Origin: Pseudeuparius sepicola
Taxonomy: Eukaryota > Arthropoda > Insecta > Coleoptera > Anthribidae
Assembly: GCA_963920635.1 (NCBI GenBank)
Contig: OY987298.1
Coordinates: 35,247,787-35,311,786 of the forward strand
Reading direction: 5' to 3'
Length of the DNA: 64,000 nucleotides
Positions 33,687-44,639 of this stretch are shown here, one piece after another; position 1 is the stretch's first letter; every line of letters starts with the position of its first letter. The notes under the pieces are model-generated. The model saw nothing but the letters and a program-made list of their open reading frames with translations, did not search any database and was not told the DNA's origin. Position numbers and translations under genes: made by a program.

Positions 33687-34782
33687 ACACATCACCACCA
33701 TGTCCACACACACCCACGATCCGGGATTATGTTGGCAATTTTTGTAGTTCATATATATAAATATATATTTATTTGTCTTGTCTGAGGTTCTACCGTATAC
33801 CTGCAACCCACCCCTGTTCTGCCAAGACAGGTTCCTGGGGGCTGCACGCCCTACATAATGCACACGTAACCTCGTTGAGACCACCAAACGCGCCCCATTA
33901 TTGTGCGCCTTTGCCTAACGGAAAACAGATTAAAACTTCGTGTTCCGTTCAACCGTAGCAGCGCCGCTGCCGTTATTTACCTATTTACCCTTCCGGGTGG
34001 GTCGTGTCCCGAATGGAGGATAAATTATTGTGCAGATACCTCGGGACTAAACAGCTTTGTTCGGGAAACAGAAAAATGCAGTTGGTTTTGTCCATTCTTT
34101 TCTCGGTATATTTTTTCAGTAGTAATCATTTAGAAATGATCTGACGAAGCAACTGTTTTATAAGAATCTCTCAGTGTTTTTCGAAGAAGTATTTGGGTAA
34201 TGTCTGGTGTCTGGTCAGATCTTATGTCACAGGCGGGAGGCTTGATCACCCTCAACTTTGCAGATGGTGTTCGAAGCAAATTGAATAAATATGATATGCC
34301 TAATAGCATAATAAACAAGTCTTCTTTCCCGTGATCAAGCAAATTCCGTGAAAGTCTCATCAATATGCCTGTTGGGATCAACATTGATACTTCAAATCAC
34401 TAGCTAAGTAGCTTGAAGCCCTTTTGAAACCGAGATCTTTGGGCTTGGACTTTTCCTAAAAGGCTTGACCTTTGTGAATTGATTGCTGGACATGAAGCCT
34501 TTTTATAAAATGTCCCTATACAATATTTCGATACTATCGATTGTTGTTCTGTCGTACGTCATGTAGGTACCTCTTTGTTATTAATATTATTCATACTTTG
34601 ATACAAATAGAATCTAAGTTGAAGGGCTTCAAACCATTTTTGGGTTCGAGTTTTGTGATTTGAAGCCTCTTGCAAAAGACTTCTAGCTTCCAGCTTTTTG
34701 CAAAGGACTCTATCCATCTCTGTGTCCTACTTATTTTTATTTCATTTTGTTCGAACACTGCTTTATGGGACCGCAGTCCACC
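33687..34782. other. Non-coding, no gene recognised
   Basis: Mixed composition, with overlapping short ORFs near 33773-34133 that lack any motif or splice framing. 34380-34710 repeats words like GAAGCC and CTTGAAGC in both directions, a weak inverted pattern. Confidence 0.35.
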
Positions 34783-34785
34783 TTA

Positions 34786-35621
34786 AGCCTGTTTTACATT
34801 GACAATTTCTTCATGAATTAATTCATGAATTTCTTCATGAAGTTACTTCATGAACATGCTCAAATGAGCATGTTCTATTTTCCGTCAAGTTTTGCGTGAA
34901 CTTCAGGAGTACTAACGTTGAAAATTTGAATATAAGGAAGATTATATTTTGATACTGGTTTTTGTTTGTGGCATTAGACGAGGAATAGAGGAGAGTACAT
35001 AATTTTAAAGATACTATACTTAGATAAAAAGTGTGTGAAATGCTCACATACATATTATACGATTTATCTTGCAATATGTTTTATTTATGTATTCCGCTGC
35101 CAAGGCACAGCTCCCTCATTCACGCAATAATCACAAAACTCATCTCGGGCAGCAACGCAAACATGTTTGGTAAGAAAGTCCAAATTTAAGTATTATGTAG
35201 TCTTTATCAAGTTCTTCTAGTATGGAACTAGGACATTCGCAGACGGGTCTCAAAAATTATGGTTTGCACTTTTTCCACATTCAAATTAATTGTAGTAAAA
35301 AAAAAACTCTAAATCGTTTGGCTAACTACTCTTCTATACCGACTTAATCTGTAGTTAAATATGCTCTGTTTTTTGGTAATATTTCGAGATTGATTTGGTT
35401 ATAAAATATTATGTTCTGATAGGGGAAATGCAGCACCAAAAATATTTTGTTATTTATTTTCTTGTATTGGTATTATTCCCTAAAATCTGACATAAGGTGA
35501 CAAAAATTCATCAATTTCTTCATCAGTGTAAAATAGAACTTGTCCTGAATTAATTCATGAATTAATTCATAAACTTATTCATGAATTAATTCATGAAGAA
35601 ATTGTCAATGTAAAATAGGCT
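34786..35621. mobile_element. PIF/Harbinger-like MITE (3-bp duplication TTA)
   Basis: Left AGCCTGTTTTACATTGACAA and right (read inward) AGCCTATTTTACATTGACAA, each directly flanked by TTA (34783-34785 and 35622-35624). A 3-bp TTA/TAA duplication and AGCCTGTTT-type ends fit Harbinger elements. The subterminal regions repeat the self-complementary word TTCATGAATTAATTCATGAA. No transposase; 836 bp. Confidence 0.75.
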
Positions 35622-35685
35622 TTAGTAACGACACGACGCATACGTTTCACATTGATAGTTTAATTACTTTACTATAGTAATAGTA

Positions 35686-36435
35686 CACTGTGTCCCGGAT
35701 AAGATAATGAACAGCATGGGGATCTTGCAAACGGTGAGATATATAACAACGGTTAAGTGGGGGAACAATTGCGCAATTTAGAGGTCAATAAAATGGTATA
35801 AACAGATTTCTAATATCTTTTTTCGTTTTTGAGTTATTTTGAAAAAAGTAAAATTTTGCGTTTTCGATTTTATTTTTTTCTATTTGTTGCAAGTTAAATT
35901 TTTGACAATGCTGATTAATATTTAGACTTCTTATTATTAAATATAGGGCCGCAATAGAAAAAAATGAATGGGAAAAAGGAATTTTCAGTATAATTGTCTC
36001 AAAACATTTTAAAAATATTGCGTGTCATACATCATGGTATTTGTAATGAAAAGTGCTTTCAAAATCTGCAAAAAAAATACAGGTCCGTGTTTAAAAAAAT
36101 TAAGTTGAAGATGGATTCTCAAAAACGAAATGTAGTGGAACAAATCTAAAAACGCCATCTTAAAGTCCGTTGAAAAGTGCGATAAGAAAGTGTTTTTCTT
36201 TTATTCCTATGTGATAACAACTTCAGAAAAATAAAATCGAAAACGCAAAATTTTACTTTCTTCAAAATGACTCAAAAACGAAAAGATATTAGAAACCTGT
36301 TTGTACCATTTTATTGACCTCAATTGACCTCAAAATTGCGCAACTTTTTCCACATTTAACCGTTGTTCTATCTCTCACCGTTTGCAAGATCCCCATGCTG
36401 TTCATTATCTTATCCGGGACGACCGGGACACATTG
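35686..36435. mobile_element. Palindromic-family element, deletion derivative (relative of 60126-61620)
   Basis: Ends CACTGTGTCCCGGATAAG and its mirror (CTTATCCGGGAC...ACATTG), next to TA. Both arms match the 60126-61620 element, but here the left arm stops after about 200 bp and runs straight into right-arm sequence, so one arm was largely deleted. Two short tandem duplications (TTGACCTCAATTGACCTC near 36317 and GGGACGACCGGGAC near 36416) mark the right arm. Confidence 0.8.
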
Positions 36436-36575
36436 TATAGCTAAAAGACGAAGGGTCTCGCATGGCGACATTTTGGTAAATCGTCGTCTCGCGAGGCCGA
36501 CTTTCGATATGATAACTTTTGCCTTGCATAGGTGACCTCGAGACGGAAAGTCGGACTGCTAATAAATCGCAGGAC

Positions 36576-36763
36576 TTAATAATAAGACCTTCCACCAAAT
36601 TGTCGTATTTCGTTTTCTAACTGATCCTTCTTCAAAGCATGCGATATATCATGTGACGAATGCGGTGTTGGAAAGGTAGGCTTATCGAGAAATCGGTCTG
36701 GCGAGAATTCGAAGTGCTGGGATTTCGATGTAGCGGTAGGTATAGGCGACGCGTAGCGCACTC
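36576..36763 (-). CDS. Candidate terminal coding exon, unidentified protein
   Basis: On the minus strand an acceptor TTCTTTTAG (AG at 36765-36764) is followed by a frame open for 61 codons and ended by TAA (36578-36576): RYASPIPTATSKSQHFEF, then SPDRFLDKPTFPTPHSSHD, then KKDQLENEIRQFGGRSYY. Composition is protein-like (Ser/Pro-rich, then charged) and unlike neighbouring AT-rich shadows. The exon would start in phase 2. No domain is recognised, no polyadenylation signal stands out, and no upstream exon was located. It could be the 3' exon of a host gene on this strand or a chance frame. Confidence 0.3.
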
Positions 36764-37609
36764 CTAAAAGAACATCCTAGTTAAGGATGTTTTAACAGCG
36801 CGCATGTTTGCTTCATGAAGTTCATTGTGTTTATTTATACAATTATAATATAAAGTAGGTATGTACTGTAGGAAGAATTTGTCCGAAAAATTGTGGTGAT
36901 ATTCGTAAAAAAAAACCGCTGCCAAAGGAATCACTGTAATACTTCCACATAAGTATTTTAATAAAAATAAAATGAATTCCAATGTGTCCACAAAATTTAA
37001 ATTACTATGTAAGTATAAGCTGTTTTTTTTTGTTGCAACTGACAAATAACTTTAAAGTCGATAAAATAAATATGGAGGTGAGTACACAAACTATATTTTG
37101 AATATTATATTTATATGCCATGGTATACTAATATTCAAAATTGGGTGTGTGTATCCATCTGCATATATTTATATAAATCGACTGCAAAGTTAGCTCTAGT
37201 CAGTCGGTTGCAGCTTTTAGAAAGGGACATAATATCTACCTATTGACACATTATTTTTTTAGCATATCGAACGCTTTCATTCTCGAAAATAAGGTCAAAG
37301 ATGAATTTCTCGACCTCAAAAATATAAGAAACAACATCACTCGCTATTCTGAAACTCGCCCATTGCTCCCCCTCCCCACCACCCTATTTTTATGATAATA
37401 TCAATAAGCTATTCTCTATCTTTTCTGCAGCCTCTTAAACTTTTCACCGTTGTTCGATTGATTTTTGTTTTTGAACTGTTTCTAAAAGTTTGTTTATTTT
37501 GTTTTCGCTGTCTTAATTTTAGCCGTCAAAAACATGGACTTTTTAGTTTATATAGGTTTATCTTCTGTCTCTAACTGACTAGACTGGATTTCAACTTAAG
37601 GCGCATATA
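36764..37609. other. Non-coding, no gene recognised
   Basis: AT-rich DNA between the exon candidate and the DD41D element; short ORFs without motifs. Confidence 0.35.
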
Positions 37610-38180
37610 CAGGGTTAACTATCACTTAGTACAAAAATTTTTATGGCAGATAAAGAAAAATTAGACTTGCTAAAATAAATTTTCAAAAATTTTCTAACAT
37701 TTGTCTTAAGCCTAAAAAAATTTTTTTTCAAATTGTATTAAACCCCTCAAAAAACGCCGCCTATGGACGCCCGCGCGACATGTCTAAAAATTTCGCATAT
37801 GTCAATAGCGCGGCGTTGCCACGTCTATCAATTTATCCGAGGATTCACCACAAAATTTCGATTTCCTTTTAAAAACGATTACTTTCTGAGGAACATGTAG
37901 AATGCCTATGAAACACCTACCTTACTGACATTTCCAGGATTGTTTGCACCATTTTCTGTTTTCTTGCTTTTTTACATTAAAAGTCACACAACACAACATT
38001 CACATTTTTTAAATCTGTTGGGGATCTCTTGGTTTCCCTCTGCTATTCCTTTTGTTTGAAGCGAGGTACTCAGCCTGACGACCACGACGAGGTAGATCCC
38101 CTCCGCCAGGAAAACCCCGAAGGGTAACCGAAAAATCACAACTGCACTAGCACACATTGCACAAATGCACATGCAAAGCA

Positions 38181-39498
38181 CTACAGTAGCTGTTCAAAGA
38201 GGCCGCCGTTAACTTCGATGCACAAATTCACTCGGTTAACTAAAGAAGTCCGGATACGTGCAAAAAGTCCATGATTATTCCGGATTTGAACAGCTGCACC
38301 TTCAATTCGTTCACGTAACTGCTGCTCGTTGTCGATTTCCTGCTCGTACACAATCGCCTTCATGAATCCCCAAATACAAAAATCCATTGGATTCAAGTCT
38401 GGTGATCGCGGCGGCCATGCAATGGGCCCTCCTCTTCCGATCCAACGGTTGGGGCATTGGTCGTCTAAAAGTGCACGAACAGGTCTCGCAAAATGGGCTG
38501 GTGTACCATCGTGCATAAACCACATGTCATGCAGTACTTGTAGTGGCAAATTATCAAACAAAACATTTGTCAGAAAATACAAGTATCGTTCAGCGTTTAA
38601 ATTTTCCGGTAGAATGTATGGTCCAATTAATCGATCTCCATAAACTCCAGCCCAAACATTGATGGAAAACCGACGTTGGAAATTAAACCGCCGAACAGCA
38701 TGTGGGTTCTCATCGGACCAAATATGGCTGTTGTGTCTAAAAAAAAAAACAAAAATTAGAAATATTCACAATTTTGGCGAAGGCGTTAGGATTGACATAG
38801 CCAATTTTATAATAAATAAAAAAGATAATATGGAGGAGAGAAAGCTATAAGTAAGTAAAAATTTACATACGTGTTTAAAACCCCAGCACGTGTGAAGCAG
38901 CATTCGTCTGTCCAAAGAATGTTGAAAACAAAGTTTGGGTCTTGGGCGATTCGATCACGTAGCCAAGTGCAGTAGGTCATTCTCACCGGAAAATCATTTG
39001 CTTCTAATGCTTGGACCTTTTGTATGTGATAAGGGTGAAGGCCGTTTTCCCTTAGAATCCTCCATGCCTGTAAATAATTGTATTGTTACATTTTAAATTT
39101 TATGTAGGTATTAGGTGCAAGCAAAGACAATCCCATCACATGGGATAGTCTTTGGTAGAAGTCAGTTTTATTGGTTTTATTTTACTTGCCTTGTTCTGAG
39201 ATATTCCCAATCTCCTTGCAATAGCTGTAGTGCTTATGGAAGGTTGCTCTTCCACCAAATCAAGCACTGACTCAACATCGTCCATGTTCATTTGCCCTCC
39301 AGGCCCACCCCTTCGAGCTTGCAAAACACCAGTGTTTCGCATACGTTGTACAATGTTCACGAAAGTACGTGGGTTAGGCATATTTGCCCTGTTAGGAAAA
39401 CGAATACGGTATTCTGCTGCAGCTCGATGTGCACTTTCATCGCATCTCCCGTACATTATAACCATGTCCGTTAACTCGGCGTTCGAATACTCCGGCAT
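38181..39498 (-). CDS. Tc1/mariner superfamily transposase, DD41D type, three exons
   Basis: Exon 1 39498-39190, exon 2 39067-38871, exon 3 38736-38181: 353 codons plus stop, no break. Intron 1 (39189-39068) uses a GC donor in the usual AAG|GCAAGT context, intron 2 (38870-38737) GT-AG with a T-run acceptor; phases agree (0 and 2). Exon 1 carries the DNA-binding helix-turn-helix region (AEYRIRFPNRANMPNPRTF, later IARRLGISQNK). The DDE core has Asp 157 (LWTDECCF), Asp 245 (FMHDGTPAHF) and Asp 287 (SPDLNPMDF), with 41 residues between the last two, hence DD41D (the group described as rosa/Visitor). The enzyme cuts element ends and inserts them at TA. The start is the ATG giving MPEYSNAELTDM; an upstream in-frame GTG is ignored. 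WPPRSPDLNPMDF and RWIGRGG are hallmarks of this insect group. All catalytic residues are present. Confidence 0.92.
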
Positions 39499-39605
39499 TT
39501 TCACAAAGACGCTGAACGATTTGCCGCGAAAATCAAGACAAAACTGGGAAATAACGCCATGTTACATTCGCAAATGCCCTCCGTCGGCTACTAGCCAAAC
39601 TTGAA

Positions 39606-40587
39606 AAGGTTTGTTCCAACAGGGCCAATAACCGTGCTCAAGCACGTTCAGCGCATGCGCACTACCCCGCTGGCTGTTCCAACTGAATTATGTACCTACC
39701 GACACGGGACGATACACGCACTGTTCCAGCCGATTTATGGATCATTTGTGTATCGTCCTTGTACGATAAAAACGGTGCCTGGTCTAAAGCAATAACCGCG
39801 TTGTACTGACATGCGCAATGTAGTCATGTGACAGAGATAAACAATAACCTCATATTTTTGTTTTTACGTAGATGGTTTTAAATCGATGGCTGGGATCGTG
39901 TTTTTTATTTCTTGTTGGTTTTTGGCTTGTTGGGTAGGGCGGGGAATCGTTGAACAATAATTTTTTAGAGTGAAGAGTGAGGTTAGCCCACCGAACATTC
40001 GGTTAGCCACATATTAAACACGCAGGTTAGGTGCGGTCGCAAAACGTGATTTGGTCGATTTGATTCACAATCCGTTCCATCTGAAATTTTCTTTGGGATC
40101 GCACATGAACGGTGCAAAACTAGCGCATGCGTTCTTTAAGGGTTATCATCTAGTTCATGTACAGTTCTGTGACGGTACGTAAATTCGAGTTGGAACAAAT
40201 GATCCCAAAGAAAATTTCAGATGGAACGGAAAAATTGTTCAACGATTCCCCGCCCTACCCAACAAGCCAAAAACCAACAAGAAATAAAAAACACGATCCC
40301 AGCCATCGATTTAAACCTATCTACGTAAAAACAAAAATATGATGTTAATGTTTATCTCTGTCACACGACCATACACTGCGCATGTCAGTACACGCGGTTA
40401 TTGCTTTAGACCAGGCACCGTTTTTATCGTACAAGGACGATACACAAATGATCCATAAATCGGCTGGAACAGTGCGTGTATCGTCCCGTGTCGGTAGGTA
40501 CATAATTCAGTTGGAACAGCCAGTGGGGTAGTGCGCATGCGCTGAACGTGCTTGAGCACGGTTATTGGCCCTGTTGGAACAAACCTT
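39606..40587. mobile_element. 982-bp palindromic element nested in the DD41D transposon
   Basis: AAGGTTTGTTCCAACAGGGC at the left is mirrored at the right, and arms of about 300 bp are nearly identical (CAATAACCGTGCTCAAGCAC; GGCACCGTTTTTATCGTACA). Several further inverted words fill the loop (GGGGAATCGTTGAACAAT; ATTTTCTTTGGGATC). No TA or other duplication was seen at the ends, so the superfamily is unknown. ORFs in both arms are mirror shadows. Confidence 0.85.
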
Positions 40588-41188
40588 GTATGTACAGTTA
40601 GTTGCCTAGCTAGGAAGTTATGAAATGACGAACGGGGCAACGCGGAGCAGTCGAAAAAACGTTTCATAGACTCGACCGGGCCGATACGTCGCTTAATTCA
40701 TACCGCCGAGGCTTCAGAACAATAAATCCTTTATCTATGCTTCAGAAGAGGTTAGATGGTGGACAAGAATTCATCAGAGGAGCTCCGGGGGTATTAAGGG
40801 AGACGGCTTGTGGTGTCGCGGTAATGAGCTTTCCGCGAGAGTAGGAACCGGTCCGGATACGAGCTAAGGTAAGGGGAATCTAATAGCGCTGCATCTGTAC
40901 AGATTCAAATCGATTGTTATTTATGTATTTTTTAAATTTGTTTGAGTAAAAAGGTATTTTCACCGTTCCTAAATCAACGGCAACACCGCGGAAAATCACT
41001 TCAGCTGTCAGTACCTTCAGAAGCCAAATTGGATGACGTCATTAAAGGCGGGGATTTACAGGGAAAATAGGGGTCTTTACCCGTTTTTTTAAAGATCGTA
41101 AAAAAAATCTAAAAATATTTTTCTATGTTTTCTTAAGCCACCCTGCGCACGTGGTAAAAATTTTTGTACTAAGTCATAGTTAACCCTG

Positions 41189-43710
41189 TACATCTGGTAC
41201 GAGGCAAGGCGAGGCAAAACGGATGCCTCTACTGTGGACGTATTATTATAAGCATGAATACAATCACGCCAAATATTTTTTGTTCTTGAAAAACATTTTA
41301 CGTCACTTATCAGTCTCGTATATTCCTTGTAGGTTTCTCCGCAGGACCGGGTTTAATTCCAACTTATTTTGAACAACTTTGTTTTAAACAGTCTTTTTCA
41401 TATTAATTATTCTTCTTGATAATTAATTGTTAAACACCCTCTGAGCCCTTCGTTGAAAACCTTAAGTGATTAAATTAGCAAAAGTTATATCTGGAGAGGG
41501 ATAAAGTCGGTGTTTATCTCTTACCCGTTTTGCTTGCAGATGATCAATTCCGATTGCTTGAGGAAATTAAATTGCGTAGATATAAACATAAACACCAAAT
41601 TTCCCAAGCATGATAAGTACCATTTCTAGTTATCGTTAAACCTCCATGCACGTTTCGTTGACATGATATCTACAGGGAGTCCTAAGACTCCTAACACTCC
41701 TAGCCAAACATTTATTTTGACACCCGCACTTATGTACCTATTTATAGCATCTGTAGGATACACTTTTAGTTCTGCGTAGACGTGATAGTTGGCAATATTA
41801 TTACGATAATAGTACATTCAGTGGCGTAGCGTTGAGGAGGCTGGGGAGGGGTGAGCTAAAGCCCCCCCAGAAATTTCTGGAGAGAACTTTTATTACTAAT
41901 GGGCGAGCTAATGGGCCTTGTTCACTCAATCGAATTTCGATATTTCTTACTACTAGAATGAAATTAATCACATAACTCTTTAATAAAATCCACCTCAGCA
42001 TCTTTCTCGTCAATACCTAATTTTGTTATTAACTAAAAAAATATCTAAAAATTTTAAACTGCGCGTCTTAATTTGGAGCAATGAAATTGCGTTTGCGACG
42101 TTGCCGGTTATACTAGTAATCGAAGCCCCAAAAATTCGATCTCCGTTCTAATCTCAGACGTGCACGCATTGAATCGAAATCGATTCTCTAGAGAAAGACA
42201 GTTGTATAAACGGTTGTCTGAACTCGACCGTACAGACACAGGTAGTTGTTTTGTGGGTTCGTGTATCGTGCCTATAATAATCTGTGGGCTGGTCATGCCA
42301 TTCTGTCATTCTATGTAAATCGAACTAATAAAACTAAATGTTTTTTTTTTGAAAACCTGCAAAAGTTAATAGTTATAGTTGATACAGTAGGCTGATTTGA
42401 AATAAAATGTAATTGGTCTTGTAATAAGGATGGTGCTAGCATTATCAGTATTGTTACCTCAATGAAGAACTGAAAAAAGTGATAGATCCCGTAATTGAGA
42501 GAAAGGAGAAAGGAATATTTTGGTCAACCGGAAAACCTTTTAATAGGCATTTTAGGGGATGATAGAAAACACATTCGAGAGTTTGCTTTAAGAATAATTG
42601 CAAAATGAAGAAGATCAACGGCAAAAATCAACGATGTTGAGTTAATAAATTAAATTTGGATTGTTGTTTAGTTGTATAGTTGACTGTAAAATGTTGTTAT
42701 AAACAAGATTTATTTAGGTTTGGACAACTTACAAGTTGGTGATCATTCTACATGTATAACTTTTAACTCAAAAAAGGAAAAAACATTTCGATTTTGGTAT
42801 ATTAATAAATTAATTGATATTGAGGTTATTTTTTATTTATTTTTATGGCCTCTGCTCTTTTAGAGCAATCTAGCCACTATGGGGCGACGTACAGTGCCAA
42901 AGCGTGGGGTACCACGAAAGACCCACCCACTCGTGCACCACCGTGACGTTACGGGTCCAAGGAATTTAAATTTCAAAAACGTTTTAGGGTATTTCCTGGC
43001 CAAAAAAATCGGGAAAAAATATTTTCGTGTTTTATTTACTATTCAGATTCGTAATAAAAAAAAAGTGTGAAACAGGCCCATTATCACCACTATTGTTACT
43101 AATTTTCCTACTGTCAGGAAAGTTAACCCCCCAGTTTTATAGGTCATGCTAGGGCACTGAATATATTGTTACAATATGTGGAAAACCATTGATTTTGGAT
43201 GCTATTCACCTAGGGCGTCATTTCGCGTTTGGCCCTTCTTTACGCTCGTACAAGTGCAATTATTCGACTTTAAAGGATCTCTATAAAGGCGTTATAATCA
43301 CCATTAATTTCAATGGCGCTGTTTGAATGATTAGCGTTCGGCCGAAACGGGCAAATTTACCCAGACACGTAATTACGTTACATTATCCAGCCATCAGTCG
43401 GTCGGTCGGAACGATAGCTTAATTACGGTCGTAATAAGCGACACGGCTAAGTCAATAAGCGCCACGTTGCGGCCGACAATAAAATAGGGGGTTGTAGGAA
43501 ATCGCAGATTTAATTGGTAGGAAAGATTTAGAGAAAACAGCTTGGTAAAAAATACAAATGTGCGCGAAAAATTTGTAGCAAAATATTAGTTTTACTATTT
43601 TCTCTTGTGGTTTCAGATTTAACATTTAGAATTCAGGTTATTGTGTAAAAAAAGCAAACTTTCTTGTATAAATTGGTTTTCTAATAGAGTGGTTGTGGTG
43701 GCAAGTTGTA
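41189..43710. other. Non-coding, no gene recognised; one hAT-like terminus
   Basis: CAGTGGCGTAGCGTTGAGGA at about 41819 resembles a hAT left end with a GGGG-rich continuation, but no matching right end or duplication was found. 42840-42960 is GC-rich. The rest is AT-rich without motif. Confidence 0.4.
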
Positions 43711-44639
43711 CAGGGTGGCCAACTAAGAATGCGAGGTAATGTATCTGGGAAATTATCCATCGTAGAGGCTTGCGGAAAAAAAATTATCACTAAAATGGCC
43801 AAGAGAAAAACCTGGAAAATATTTTCAAGTTTCTGAAATGGCCGCTAGGGGGCGTAACTGCAATCTTGAATCTAAAAAAGTGATGTTTCTGTGAATTTCG
43901 CTATATTAACCTAACAAAAAAATACCTGATCTTTAAAGTCGAGGATAATCTGAACCTTTTTTGTTTGACAAGTTTTGTATCTCTAAAAATAAAGTGGTGG
44001 GGGGTATTCAAAAGTTTCCGTAAAAAACACCCTGTATCTTCGAAACGGCTGAGCCGATTTTAACAAACTTGAGCTAGTTGAAAAGAGCTACTCTTCGGCT
44101 ACAAATGTTATAACATTTGAAGTTTTGGTAATTTCACATGTCGCCGCTAGAGGGCTTTTTTCGATATTCCGACAGAAATGGTTAATTTTCTCATAAAAAT
44201 TAAATGCATTGGTATGATTTTTTTTTACGAAAATGTAGCTAAATAATGCCTAAACAAGCTCGCGAAAACCGCATCTCGATATCTTGTTCCTAACCTAAAA
44301 TTTAGGCCAAAGAAAATTTTATACAGAAATCCCTTAAATTTTTATTTTCTTAAACTAATTTTTCTGGAATTCCTTTTTTGTTCGTCAGATTAAAATCGCC
44401 CTTTTTGGAAATATTACAAAATATCCCTAAAAGGTAAGTAATGTTGATAACAAAATGCATATTTTTTGTTTAAATGCATATTATTCATTATGGGTTATGG
44501 GTATATACGAAAAAGACAATTAATAGTAGCAGGCCATGAAATTACAAAACAAATACCTAATCAACACATAAATCATCCTCAAATTGTCAATAGTTGTGAA
44601 TAGTTTCGCGTTACTTTGAGCAATTTTTGTGCTTACAAA

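Larger units (their letters stand above)
37610..41188 (-). mobile_element. Tc1/mariner DD41D transposon with intact transposase, hosting a nested palindrome
   Basis: Termini CAGGGTTAACTATCACTTAG (left) and CAGGGTTAACTATGACTTAG (right, inward) share about 34 bp and abut TA on both sides. Between them one minus-strand gene, 38181-39498, encodes a complete transposase. A 982-bp palindromic element (39606-40587) is inserted about 100 bp upstream of the start codon; without it the element is about 2.6 kb. Termini and gene are intact, so it could be mobile unless the insertion separates promoter from gene. Confidence 0.9.

Noticed and set aside
38329..39604. Plus-strand ORFs of over 100 codons
   Set aside because: Antisense shadows of the minus-strand DD41D transposase exons.
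40398..40667. 89-codon ORF matching the ORF at 39601-39795
   Set aside because: The two are mirror copies in the arms of the 39606-40587 palindrome.
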